Source: Blepharisma japonicum (Eukaryota > Ciliophora > Heterotrichea > Heterotrichida > Blepharismidae). From it: DNA of 64,000 nucleotides. Where the stretch lies: NCBI GenBank assembly GCA_949751835.1, contig CATKHK010000011.1, forward strand, positions 186,327-250,326. Reading direction: 5' to 3'. The notes below the pieces were generated by a model, which was given only the letters and a program-made list of their open reading frames with translations, searched no databases and had not been told where the DNA came from. The position numbers and the translations under genes were made by a program. Shown piece by piece: positions 33,710-43,982 of the stretch; within the stretch, counting starts at the first letter, position 1; each line of letters opens with the position of its first letter.

Positions 33710-33920
33710 TATAAAAATTATTATTTTAAATAAGATAATATATGATTCAATTACATAAAACTATCAATTAATTAGAGGCAATATAAAATTATTATCGATA
33801 ATTAAAAAATGATTTCATTTTGTATTTAAGAATATACATTATAATTATAAAGACAGCTAATGCTTAATGTATTTATTTAATTTTGCTATAAATATAAATT
33901 TAAAGCTTATAATCTTACTT

Positions 33921-33993
33921 GGGAGTCTAGCTCAAATGGTAGAGCGCTTGCTTAGCATGCAAGAGGCACGGGGATCGATACCCCGGTCTTCCA
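33921..33993 (+). tRNA. tRNA-Ala (anticodon AGC)
   Basis: The 73-nt cloverleaf has D stem GCTC/GAGC, anticodon stem CTTGC/GCAAG with loop TTAGCAT, T stem CGGGG/CCCCG and discriminator A. The acceptor stem GGGAGTC/GTCTTCC carries G3:U70, the alanine identity pair. Position 6 shows a U:U mismatch and the T loop reads ATCGATA instead of TTCGATA. No CCA is encoded and no intron is present. Confidence 0.95.
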
Positions 33994-33999
33994 TTTTTT
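33994..33999 (+). terminator. Pol III terminator of tRNA-Ala
   Basis: Six consecutive T follow the discriminator base directly, the usual RNA polymerase III stop signal. Confidence 0.85.
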
Positions 34000-34056
34000 A
34001 TTCAAAAGCAAAAATTTCCTAATAATTAGTTTTTAAAATGATTTTCATTAATTTTA

Positions 34057-35583
34057 TTATCTCTTCTTGTAAGGGATACTTTTAATAATTGCACGATCAT
34101 TCATTTCTTCTCTTGTCAAGAAAGCTTTATCATCTTCTTCCCCAGGCTCTTTTTCATCTTTAATAGGCTGTGCATCAATTTCAATTTTAATTGGCTGTTT
34201 TATAGCATTTTGTTGGCTATGATGAGTATTTGCAGGCATTACTCCGGTTGGAGCATAAGAATGATCATTTGTGCATCCCCAATACATCTGCAATATTTCA
34301 TTTGTCCTTAATTCAATGACACCTAAGCATTGCATCATATTAGATTCATCAACTCCTTGTGTGTCTAGCATCATTTCAGTCATCTCATTATTGCACCCGA
34401 TTTTCTTCAAAATCTGTTGAATCCCAATTTTCAATGCATTTATAGTTTTCATTGTTTTTTCATATTTTCTTTCATAATTTTCAGCTCTTGATTCTGTTGT
34501 ACTGAGTCTTACTTCTAAGTCACTCATAATTTTTTTCCTTTGATTATCTGTATTTATTCCTTTTCCTTTATAGCTTTCTATTTCTGCTTTAATCTGAGCT
34601 ATTTGTTTTTCTAGTCTTTCTATATCATTACTTAGCTCATTTACATAGTTATATAAGGAATAGTTGTGTTTTTCTGCTTCGACAAAAGTTCTAACAATTT
34701 GATCAATATCTGAAAGCCCTGTTGCTTCTTCAATTTTTTTAAAGGCTTCTTCATATTGTTCTACCTTTTTGACAGCTTCTCTGATATTTTCTCGATCTTT
34801 TTTACTTATAGATCCTGTGTGATCTAAATTTTTTATGATATCCATGTCATTTTTTTTCAATAAACTTTCTTCTTGGTTCTCTTCTTCTTTTTCTTCTTGT
34901 CTTAAATCCAAATAATCCTTTACTTTAGAATCATTTCTTATAAGCTCAGTTAATTCTTGTCATTCTTGTTTAAACTTTGTCTGCTCTCTTTCTGCAGTTT
35001 CTTTTAGACTTAATAATTGTTTTTTTGCATCATCTCTTTGTATTTTGGCTTGTTCTTTTTGAGACTCAATTTGTTTTAATTCTTGCTGCTTTTGCTCGAC
35101 TTCTTCAGTTAAACGCTGACGAAGGGTTTGATAAACTTTTTTCTCTCTTCTTAAAGAATCAATCTGGCTGTGAATTTTCTTATTTTGAGCAACAGCTTCA
35201 TTGTATTTTTGAAGGGTTTTATCAAGCTTATGCTCAGTCTTTTTTATTTTTTGTACAATTGTGTCATTAGTTTCTTTGTTTTTTTTGGCAGCTCCAATTG
35301 AAGCACGCTTGTTGATGATTTTTTCTTGGATTTCAATGATCTTCTTGTCAAGCTCGTCACGTTTCTTGGTTTCATATTCGATCTTTCGGGTGTAAATATC
35401 CCCTTGATCTTGGAGACGTGCAATGTGAGATTCATTTCCAATTGGCGTTGTATGAATATGATCAAGCTGCATTTGGTCTTTTAGCTTCTTGGTTTCTGCT
35501 TTGAGGCTTTCAATTGTTTGTCGATATTGCAGACTTTGGTGATTTGCGTTTGGACTTTCTTTGGTTTGAAGTCGTTCTCTCAT
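34057..35583 (-). CDS. Outer dynein arm docking complex coiled coil (ODA1/CCDC63/CCDC114 type)
   Basis: The 508-residue frame crosses TGA at 34960-34962 (Trp in KFKQEWQELTELI). It is coiled coil nearly throughout. The diagnostic segment is EEATGLSDIDQIVRTFVEAE followed by NYSLYNYVNELSNDIE (about residues 290-330), which matches the conserved TGxxDIDELVxxFIExEExNFSLFNYVNELNxEIE block of Chlamydomonas ODA1 (DC2) and human CCDC114/CCDC63. Family knowledge: this protein docks outer dynein arms to the doublet microtubule. The same window encodes DAW1, which ferries those arms into cilia. The C-terminus is less conserved. No intron is needed. Confidence 0.88.
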
Positions 35584-35793
35584 AATTAAGTTATTTTTTG
35601 ATATTTTCGATTTACTTAATATTTTATAATCATTAATTTTCTGCTCTCAAAACTCATTTCAATATAAAATTATCATCAATTGAAATAGATCATAATACGC
35701 ATTAAGTCTTGTATACTTCTGTTATCTTAAGGTGTAAATCTCCCCCTATATTATGTAAAATGTCTAACAATTTAGCATCGATCTATTTCTATA

Positions 35794-36975
35794 ATGAATG
35801 AAATATCTCTGGATCGAAAAATCAAGTTCCCTCCCATAGCGAAAACTGCTGAAAAACTAAAACCTACTTTAGACAGATCTTTTCTCAATAAAACTACACT
35901 TGAATCTCCAACTGCTTCAAAGGCCATTAATCATCTTCGCTTCCGTTCTAAACTAAGCCAAGGACTTATAACTCCAGATAAAAATCCATCGCCTATTAGA
36001 GATAATAAATCAAACCTAAAACATTTGGAAGAAACTAACCATTTAAGGACAGAAATTGCTTTAAGCGAAGATCGTATTAAAAGTGTTAGAGCAGGAAAAC
36101 CATTAAATTTTGTATTTCCATCATCTCCTCTAAGATTTGTAGAGCCAGTTAAAGAGAACTACCACAGAGACCATTTAGGAACTCCACAAATTGATCCATT
36201 AAATAGCGAACTGATATATATCGGAAGAAAACGCCATGTAAGCTTAATGAATTCTTCTCCACATATGCCATATTTAATGCTTCCATCTCTTAAAGAAGTA
36301 ATTCTTAACGCTGGAGTCAAGAAAAAAGAATTTCAAGAGAACGAAGAAGACTTATCTAAAAAGTTTGATAAGCTTGACAAGCTTTATCACCACAAAACTA
36401 CTGATAAGCACGAAAGGCGAGAATTTTCTGTACCAAAATCAATAGTTTCTCCTAGACTGATAGGCTCCATTTTAAATGAAGACCCTACTGAAAATTATTC
36501 ATTAGAATTTGACCCAGTACATCAATTATTCCAAAGATGCAAAGAATTTAAAAAAGGCAAAGAAAAACTGGACAGAAAATTAAATGATTTATTAGCGACA
36601 TTAAAATTCGATAGATCTGAAGCAGTACGATTAAAACATAAACATTTTAAAACGTCAGAAAAAAGGAGCGTGTTTCAAGGTAGGCTGCTTGATTTGTGGA
36701 ATATGAGAATTGATGCTGAAAAAGAAAGACTCGAAAAGTATAGAGTAATGATAAGCCAGGTCTGCTGATATAGAGATTTATTGTGGTTTGCAGTTACAAA
36801 ATGTCCTGATATTAGCCCAACCACTTATTACATTTTAGACCATATAAAAAATATGACGGAAGAAGGTGTTAAAATAAAGAAAAATGATATAGAAAAAGCC
36901 ATCAGCAAAATACCTGAAATTGAGAGGATACCTGGTATAAACATTTTGATCGAAAAAATTTTAAGTGATTTATAA
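35794..36975 (+). CDS. Hypothetical helical protein (393 residues)
   Basis: The frame crosses one TGA (Trp at 36766-36768, in VCWYRDLLW) and ends at TAA. The first 150 residues are Pro/Ser/Lys-rich and look disordered, with a possible threonine-proline phosphosite cluster (SQGLITPDKNPSPIRD). Residues about 170-330 are helical and charged (EDLSKKFDKLDKLYHH, RCKEFKKGKEKLDRKLNDLL). The last 70 residues (FAVTKCPDISPTTYYILDHI, then KKNDIEKAISKIPEIE) form a small helical C-terminal region. I do not recognise a family. Its stop is only 14 nt from the stop of the convergent channel gene. Confidence 0.75.
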
Positions 36976-36989
36976 TTATAAGTATACAG

Positions 36990-39065
36990 TTAATAGTCAA
37001 GGTCTTCTACTTCAACCTCTTCTCCTTCTTCATCACTATCTGTGTCAGGAAGAATCATTGTGTATCTATAAAATGATGGAACTTCAAATAGTGTTGTCTC
37101 TACTGGCCTCGCGCTTGCTTCTGACAAACTAGTAGATACACTATTGGCTTTGACGTCAGATATATAATGCGATGCTTTATCTCTCAAAATTGAGTCATTT
37201 TTGTACATTTGTTCAGGGCTTCTTTTAATTCCCAAAATATTTTTGGCTTCATATTTCATTCTTGTATGCCTTCGTCTTCTAAAATGGGTTGGATTGCTTG
37301 GATCGTGGGGATTAATTTTCTTTCTCCCATTCATTTTTTTAGCTAACCACTCTTTTTTAGCTTCTTCTTCTTGGGCTCACAGATAATTGCATTTTAGTGC
37401 AACATGTCCCATTCGTTTACAAATATAACAGGTAACACCAATTTGAGAATAGTCCTCTTTTTCGCACACACCTTGAATGAAATTTAAAGCTTCTTGAGCT
37501 TTGACGTCCTTGTGAAGAGAACGCCAAGCATCTTCAAATTTCAAAGAAAGGAGATCGGAAAATGCTGAGCATTTTACACTTGCTGTCCTAGAGTGGCCGA
37601 CGAAAAAACCAACTTCTCCAAAGTAGCTACCTTTGCGAAGCTCAGCTAAATGAGCTTTCATGTGTTTATAGTAGAGATAGACTGAGCCATCTATAATGAT
37701 ATAGATTGTCCTGTTTTTTTCTCCTTCAGATAAGACTTCGTCCCCTGGGGCGTAAGTTTCTTCTTTAAGGTTTTTTAAGATGGTAGTTAAAGACTGCAAA
37801 TCCAAAAATTTTGAAAATGTAGGGCAGATTTTGATGGCTGGGTAATGTATATATGCAGATATTTCATTTTTAAGAGGCTCGCTTAAAAGATTTAGAATAT
37901 CATCTTCTCTTATATTGATATTTTTTTGATTTTCATATACATATTCCAAATAGCTTCTTACTTTAAACTGCAAATCCTTTGGAACTCTATTTCTTCTCAA
38001 ATGGTTTGTCATTGAGATTATTTCTTCTCTATGTTTCTTTTCTTTGAGATCTGTTCTTTCAACAAACTCATGTATGCTCCCAATTGCATAGCCATAAAAT
38101 GCTGAAGCAAAAACCATGCATATCATAGCAACAATTTTCTCAGGCGTTGTGTGGGCATGGATATCTCCATACCCAATTGTAAGCAGAGTTGTAAAAGCTC
38201 AATAAAGACTAATTACATATTTTTCCGCTAAAGAAAGATCGCCCACCTGATCATTTTCTTCGTACACTCTCACTCATGAATCAGAAGCATTTAAACCTTG
38301 AGTAGACCCTGTATAATACCACAAGCAAGCAATCCAATGTGCAAACATATAAATAGCAACTAAGAACCGAAATAAATGAAATAGCTGAAGGAGCAGCTCA
38401 TGGGTGATGCTATCTTCAATTTTCAATATAATCAGCCTTATTTTTGCAAATCTTAGTAGCCGAATGATTTTAAAAAACCTAGGCAGTCTCGCAGATTTTA
38501 ATAACTGCGAGGAACTAGCCCCATCACTTAGAAAGACTCCGCCATCAATAATTCATGCATAAGGAAAACTTGAGAGTATATCAAGTATAAATCATGTTTT
38601 TAAATAATGAAAAGCAATTAGCTTCCTATTCATAATCAATGTACCTTTCTTAAAATAACCTGTGTTGAAATTAAAGATAATATCAGTCATTAAAGCTAGT
38701 GAAATAACAAAGTCATAATAGAGTAAATGCCCAGTTGTTGCAACATCAAAACTTATTGAAAAAGGAACGTAAAATCCTTGAGAAAGCAAATCTAGAAATA
38801 TAAAGATATCTCATATGAGTTTTCAGTAGCTTTCTGCATGTATCAAAAATTTCCCATTTCATTCTTCTTTATTTCACATCGTATCATAATTAACTTTTGG
38901 GATAAAATCAATTGGCGTTATTTGTTTTTGAGGCCTCAAAATAGCGTTCGGGTCTTTAGGATCCATAGAATGGGAATGTACAATCAAATTAGATAAGCTA
39001 AGAACTGAATCATCGTCTACTTCCATCTTATTTATTAGTATATCATTGAATGTTGCTATAAACAT
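36990..39065 (-). CDS. CNBD voltage-gated K+ channel with C-terminal CCHC zinc knuckle (691 residues)
   Basis: One frame with many TGA codons read as Trp. Membrane segments S1-S6 are visible; S4 has spaced basic residues (RLPRFFKIIRLLRFAKIRL, about 185-205). The pore reads YWAFTTLLTIGYGD (about 285-298), the potassium selectivity filter. A C-linker follows (KKHREEIISMTNHLRRNRVP) and then a cyclic-nucleotide-binding domain (about 420-520: PGDEVLSEGEKNRTIYIIIDG, YFGEVGFF, SRTASVKC). After the CNBD is CYICKRMGHVALKC, a C-x2-C-x4-H-x4-C zinc knuckle, then a basic and finally acidic tail (DTDSDEEGEEVEVEDLDY). It should conduct K+ in plasma or ciliary membrane. Whether it binds cGMP or cAMP is not certain, but the window also encodes a guanylyl cyclase. 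Confidence 0.92.
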
Positions 39066-39366
39066 TTAAATTTCGGTAGATTAAAGCTTATTGCAAACAG
39101 TTTTGTGTGTTGACTTCAATTATAGAATTTTAAATTTTTAACTAAAGCATTTTATATAACTTTGAATATTTTTTTAATAACAAAATTAATTTGATCCAGA
39201 GCATATATAATTTGATTTTTATAAATTATATGCTTCAGGTGCTGCTAAGATAGAAGAAAAACTATCAATTGATTAAGCTTGTTCTCTGATTATTATATAA
39301 GTTAAAATAAAAAAAATTAATTGAGTTATTTATAATTTTAATAACAATAAATAAATCCAAAAACGC
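39066..39366. other. Divergent intergenic region, nothing recognised
   Basis: This 301-nt AT-rich gap between the channel gene and the next gene on the other strand holds both promoters. No frame or RNA gene is seen. Confidence 0.5.
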
Positions 39367-40041
39367 ATGGGAAGTTACTCAAAGATCAGGCAAATGCAAA
39401 AACAGCTACGAATGAAGAATGAAGATGCGCCTGCCAAACCATCCAAAACTACGATTCAAGCCATGTAAACCTTAATCAGGCACTCATTTGACGCCAACAT
39501 AAAGTCACCTTTAATCAGAAAAAAACTGATCATAAAAACTAAGGCTGATGACCAAAAACCAAAAGATTCTCGATGGGGTTTTTCTCTTATAGAGCGTCCT
39601 TCCCCTAAATCTACAGAAATTTCAAAAGTTTCTATATTGAAACCGATAAATGACCGTGCGTTAGAGTATGAATTAGCAATCCGATCACACCTAAGGTCTG
39701 AGTCTTATTCATCTTCATCAAAACGCTCAGAAATAACACCATTGACGAAGGCAAAGATATATAATGTGCTACCAGAGATTAAAAATGAAAATTTAAATAT
39801 CACTTGAGATAAGCATCTTGATAAATTAGAGAAACAGGAAAGTCAGCTGAAAAAGTTAATAAAAAATCTGGATAGGAAAAAAAAATTGATTAAGCTATCG
39901 CAAACTCCGATCAAATCGTTTTCTCCTGAAATGGCAAACAAAGATGATAAAGCTAGAAATGTTTCAAACTCGCCTAAAAAGGTGATTGGGGTCGCGAAGA
40001 CTGATCCAATAACCAAAAGAAAAAGACATAATTTAAAGTAA
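39367..40041 (+). CDS. Hypothetical basic protein with one 15-nt intron (219 residues)
   Basis: The gene is visible only after splicing out 39465-39479. The ATG at 39367 opens MGSYSKIRQMQKQLRMKNED, the spliced codon reads Met (AT|G), and the second exon runs to TAA 40039-40041 through one TGA (Trp, ITWDKHLDKLEKQES). The protein is very basic (SPLIRKKLIIKTKADDQKP, VIGVAKTDPITKRKRHNLK) with a short charged helix in the middle (KLEKQESQLKKLIKNLDRKK). No domain is recognised. Exon 2 keeps an open frame for about 185 codons and shows coding-like composition, which argues for a real gene. Confidence 0.75.
39465..39479 (+). other. 15-nt intron
   Basis: GTAAACCTTAATCAG splits a Met codon; removal deletes an in-frame TAA and opens the rest of the gene. 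Confidence 0.85.
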
Positions 40042-40280
40042 TTAAACCTGCTGGAATAATTTCCTGGATTATTTTTATATATTAATTGCTATGCTAAATC
40101 TATCTCATTTAGTAATATGTTTTGTTGGACTGAGATACTTATCATTTAATATCAAAACCATTTAAATTAAGTTTCAAAGAATTAATACCCAATCCCTTCT
40201 ATGCAATAGCAAGCTTTATCTTCCTTCTTTACCATGATTAAACTTATTAAATTTTCAATACATCTATTAAAATAAGGCAT

Positions 40281-41858
40281 CTAAATTTCTTCCAAATTGC
40301 TCAGGTCGAATTCTACCTTCCAATACACGTTTTCAAAGTATTCACTTGTAATTTCTTCACTTAATCCTCTTCCAAAATCTTGAGCATCTGGCGCTGAAGA
40401 AATTGGTTCAATTTGAGCATTATCAGAATCAGTGAACACTGGCAAATTTGAGCTTTCAGTTTCATTGTTTCCTTCAGAGCTTGCACTTTCGAAGTTATCA
40501 ACTGCTCCTAGCTCAGAGTTTGCTACTCTATTATAAACTTCAATTATTTCTTTTTCAAATAAAGCCCATCCTTCAATCTTATTTATTATTTCAGGATCTA
40601 TTATTTCTTTATTTTTGCTGCTTATCAATAGGTTCGCTATTTTGTACACATATCCCATTGATCCTCTTTTAATAGGTGTTTTTCCATATTGAACATATGG
40701 AGAGTTGCCTAATCTAATAAGCAGCTGAGGTAGTTTTGCATCTTCAAGCAGAGCCATTTGTAAATCTTGTGAGTCTGAGTATATAATTGATTCTACAATA
40801 TTGAAGTATCTTTCATGCAAAAGAGAATTCCAGTCATGGCTTTCAAATAGCTCAGTTAGTTTTGGAATTATTTCAACTACTTTGAATAGTCTTCCAACTT
40901 CAGGTAAATGTGCAGCACATAAAATATTGATGATCTGCATAATGACGAGCTTTGTTTCACCAATGATGCTAGACTCACATCCTGCTTGATTCTTCAATGT
41001 CTTTTCTTCTTTGAAGATAAGATCTCTTATCGTTTCTATTTGCAGCAAAAATTTCAAAGAAATGGAGCTTTCTTCTTTAAAAGCTGTAAAAATAGACAGC
41101 AACACTTTGGCTGATGAGGTCACTACTTCTCGGTATTCTGATTTCAAATTTTTAAAAAATGAAGAAATTACCGCTTCATCAGCCAGATACTCAATCCCTG
41201 GGAAACAGTCATTTAAGGCTCTGCAAAGGATATTTTGAGAGTTTAAAGCTACCAAAGGACTGTAATCCACAGTCAATTTTGAAACTAATATATCAATCAT
41301 TTCTGTTCTCTGCTGTTTAAAGGTGAATGAAGATGATAAACATCTATAGGCTATATCTGCTATTGACTGGCTATATATGTGATCGAGAAGGAAGAAATGA
41401 TAATTTTGACTGTAAAAAAAGTCTAATAATTTTCTTTCATTAGAACGCAGCAAACTGTCGAGAGCTTTTGCGAAATAGCCAGAAAGCAAAAAGTTGAGAG
41501 GAGCTTCTCCTTTGAGGAAATTAAGCAAGGTTTCTAATAAGGTTTGGTCGGAATGGACCTGATCTAATAAAGCGCCACATTCGATCCCAAAAAAGAGACT
41601 TGAAACAAAGGGATATGTGTGGATCCTGGCTGGAGAATCACTTTCGCTTGGCTCGACTGTAATGAATGTAAGAAGTTGTCTTATCATTTCAGGGGTAAGA
41701 TAGCTTATCAGTATCTTACTCCCAACAGTAATCTGATCTGGGGTTGAAGGGTTTTCAAGTATATTTTGTAGAGAAGGGCTTTCTGAAATAAACTTGTTGT
41801 ATTTTTCAAATGCGGCACTAAATTTGAATTGGTTAAGCTGAATTGAACTCAGTCTCAT
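40281..41858 (-). CDS. SAPS-domain protein phosphatase 6 regulatory subunit (525 residues)
   Basis: An intron-free frame ending at TAG. The region KLLDFFYSQNYHFFLLDHIY, continuing SQSIADIAYRCL (about residues 143-175), and later YVQYGKTPIKRGSMGYVYKIANLL (about 390-415, RKGYMGHLTRIAN in homologues) match the SAPS family, whose members (yeast SAP155/185/190, human PP6R1-3) bind the PP6/Sit4 catalytic subunit. The domain is an all-helical armadillo-like array. The last 70 residues are acidic and Ser-rich. It should direct PP6 activity in the cytosol, for example in cell cycle and stress responses. Length is shorter than the animal proteins, mostly through a short C-terminal tail. Confidence 0.82.
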   Translation of the reverse strand: MRLSSIQLNQFKFSAAFEKYNKFISESPSLQNILENPSTPDQITVGSKILISYLTPEMIRQLLTFITVEPSESDSPARIHTYPFVSSLFFGIECGALLDQVHSDQTLLETLLNFLKGEAPLNFLLSGYFAKALDSLLRSNERKLLDFFYSQNYHFFLLDHIYSQSIADIAYRCLSSSFTFKQQRTEMIDILVSKLTVDYSPLVALNSQNILCRALNDCFPGIEYLADEAVISSFFKNLKSEYREVVTSSAKVLLSIFTAFKEESSISLKFLLQIETIRDLIFKEEKTLKNQAGCESSIIGETKLVIMQIINILCAAHLPEVGRLFKVVEIIPKLTELFESHDWNSLLHERYFNIVESIIYSDSQDLQMALLEDAKLPQLLIRLGNSPYVQYGKTPIKRGSMGYVYKIANLLISSKNKEIIDPEIINKIEGWALFEKEIIEVYNRVANSELGAVDNFESASSEGNNETESSNLPVFTDSDNAQIEPISSAPDAQDFGRGLSEEITSEYFENVYWKVEFDLSNLEEI

Positions 41859-42522
41859 TTTAAAATATGTCTAGATGTCAGCATGAATTTTGCAAAAAAG
41901 GCTTATGAATAAATTTAAATGCTGTTCTTTTAAGGAATATGTTATAAATAAATATACAAAATATAGATATGCTGGATATGACAAGTGTGGCTTATTAAGG
42001 CTATATTTTTAATTTTTAAATTAAAATTATTCTTATTACACTAATTGAACAGCTTTATAGTGCATCAACAAACTATAAGATTTTCTAATATTGATGTATT
42101 TGAACTGAAGGTTTAACTTTGTCATGAACTTAAATGATATTTTATTCAAGCCATTTAAATATTTTTGACATCTGAGTGATCTAAACTAAACAGACCAGTT
42201 TTTCTTTAACTCCAGAAGAAATATTCTACTCAGCAACCCATTATAGACTTTTCAGTGGTAGATAAAATATATTATCTCAGTTATTTATTTTTATTTTTCT
42301 ATATCATTTATTGGCTTGCTCGCTAATAAGAATTATTTATCTACAGATAACTCTAAGTCTTTTATAAATATAAATTTTGAAATACTTCAGATAATTTAAA
42401 TTATTCATTTCAATTATTCCTATAATTCCAAGCTAATGTTCTATAAACCCCATTATCAATTTATACATGTAATTAAAATCTCCACCTTTATATTAATTAT
42501 CTTATTTGAATCACTCATTAGA
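41859..42522. other. Divergent intergenic region, nothing recognised
   Basis: A 664-nt AT-rich region between the SAPS gene and the MGCC ankyrin gene. An ATG at 42436 lies in frame with the downstream gene but would bury its MGCC lipidation start behind 29 hydrophobic residues, so I regard it as 5' UTR. Nothing else stands out. Confidence 0.5.
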
Positions 42523-43595
42523 ATGGGATGCTGCACAAGTGAGTATAAGAAGAAAGCTAGACTCGGTACAATTAAGCTTGATCTAAAAGATGCTATAGAA
42601 AAGGGTATCATGATAAATATTCAAGAAATAATCAATCAGTCAGTATCTCTACTAAATGAAATCTTAACTACACATGAAGGAATCGAAGTTAATCCTTTAG
42701 GCTATGCATTTTACAGAGGTAAATTTAAAGTATTCATGTTTCTCCATAAAAATCTTGGAGCAAGCATTGAAACGATGGAGGAAATATTTATGCGTCAAGG
42801 TATTAATCCTATTGACATCCTTTTTGATCGAGACTTTGCTGAAATTTTGAAATATTATCTTCCTCTTTATCTTTCTTCTCACAGAAACTCTATTTCGTTT
42901 CTTCAAAATAATGAGATTGCAGCTTATTCCAATAATGATTCACCCATGAATTCTCTGATAAGGAATTCAAAACCTGCAATACAATTAGCTTGTCAAAAAG
43001 GGCATACTAATATACATAAAATAGGTTTTTAGCATTGTTGCGCTAAATTTTAATTACTATAAAATAAATGATATATATGAAAGTAATTACTTATATTCAA
43101 AACCATTTTAAAGATGAAACATTTATACCTCCCTTTTTAGATATTAACTATCAAGATGATATTTTTGGGGAAAACTGCGCTATGATTGCTGTGAGAAATG
43201 GGAATTATGTGATGATAAAGTTTCTTAAGGAAATTTGCAATGCAGATTTCCATTTAAGAAATTATAACAACGAAGGTATCTTTCAAATTGCTGCGCGTAG
43301 TATAAATAGTAACCCTAAAAAGGATTATCTTGAGATTTTTCGATATTTAATAAATGTTGTAAATTGTGATATCACTGATGACTATGAACAAACTTTAGCA
43401 CTTATTAAAGATCAAAAAATACTTAATTATGTAAGAAGACAAATAAGAAGAGTCATGAGAGAAAGAAAACAAGAAAGTGAGCAAGGGTCTTTTTGAAATG
43501 AATTAGATGATGCTACAAGTGATGACGAAAATTTAACATCTTCAAAAAGATTTGATGAGATAGAAAATGATAGCATACTTGGGATATCTATATAG
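42523..43595 (+). CDS. MGCC lipid-anchored ankyrin-repeat-like protein, interrupted by a 65-bp insert (335 residues when removed)
   Basis: The protein starts MGCCTS, fitting N-myristoylation at Gly2 and palmitoylation at Cys3-Cys4. Ankyrin-like helices follow (NPLGYAFYRGKFKVFMFLHK, AIQLACQKGHTN, AMIAVRNGNYVMIKFLKE, FQIAARSINSN). After GHTN the frame is cut by a 65-bp TA-bounded segment (43011-43075) containing stops; the downstream part lies in another frame and continues the same ankyrin repeat (MKVITYIQNHF). Leaving out the insert gives 336 codons including TAG at 43593-43595 and also uses one TGA as Trp. So either the gene contains an IES retained in this copy, or it is a young pseudogene or two separate genes. 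Function: probably a membrane-tethered scaffold. Confidence 0.7.
43011..43075 (+). mobile_element. Putative retained IES (internal eliminated sequence), 65 bp, TA-bounded
   Basis: The segment starts with TA at 43011-43012 and is followed by TA at 43076-43077, one of which would remain after excision. Its 65-nt length changes frame, contains stops in the reading frame, has no GT...AG intron form, and its removal joins GHTN to MKVITYI in a continuous ankyrin repeat. Heterotrich and other ciliate IESs are typically short and TA-bounded. Identification is by inference only. Confidence 0.55.
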
Positions 43596-43982
43596 AAGGA
43601 TACGAATAATTATTATAAGAATTTATTAAATATGCCATTGTATGTTAAAGAATTTAGCAATATTATTACGATTTATTTGAACTTTATCTATTTAGTTGCC
43701 TGCCAAAATATTAAATTTAACAAAATTGTTTTAATTATTTAAGAAAAGCTTAACGTCTCAAATATTAAGGACTCCAAAGAAGCATTCAGGCAAATAATTG
43801 AAATGCTTAAAATAAAAGATTTTTTATGTAATATTTACTCATTGCGAAATAAAATTAATAGTCTAAATAATCAAAAGAAATTATAGAAAATTGAATTTCA
43901 TAAAATATTGAAGCCTTATATTTTATTATTCATTCTGTCAATAAGCTATTTTTAATCCTCTAAATTATAAAATTCAGTAAAT
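43596..43982. other. Intergenic region with a short coding-like fragment
   Basis: A 387-nt AT-rich gap. From about 43743 to 43885 one plus-strand frame reads protein-like sequence (EKLNVSNIKDSKEAF, QIIEMLKIKDFL, SLRNKINSL) but it follows directly on a TAA and has no usable start. It may be a gene fragment or chance. Confidence 0.35.

Noticed and set aside
42436-42522. Upstream in-frame ATG extending the MGCC ankyrin protein by 29 hydrophobic residues
   Set aside because: It would hide the MGCC lipidation start, which is shared with two other genes; the extension looks like translated 5' UTR.
43011-43075. Reading the 65-bp insert as a spliceosomal intron
   Set aside because: It has no GT...AG ends that restore frame, and its length is far from the 15-18 nt of every other intron in the window.
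43743-43885. Short coding-like stretch after the ankyrin gene
   Set aside because: It follows directly on a stop, lacks a start and no mini-intron connects it to a neighbour, so I did not call a gene.
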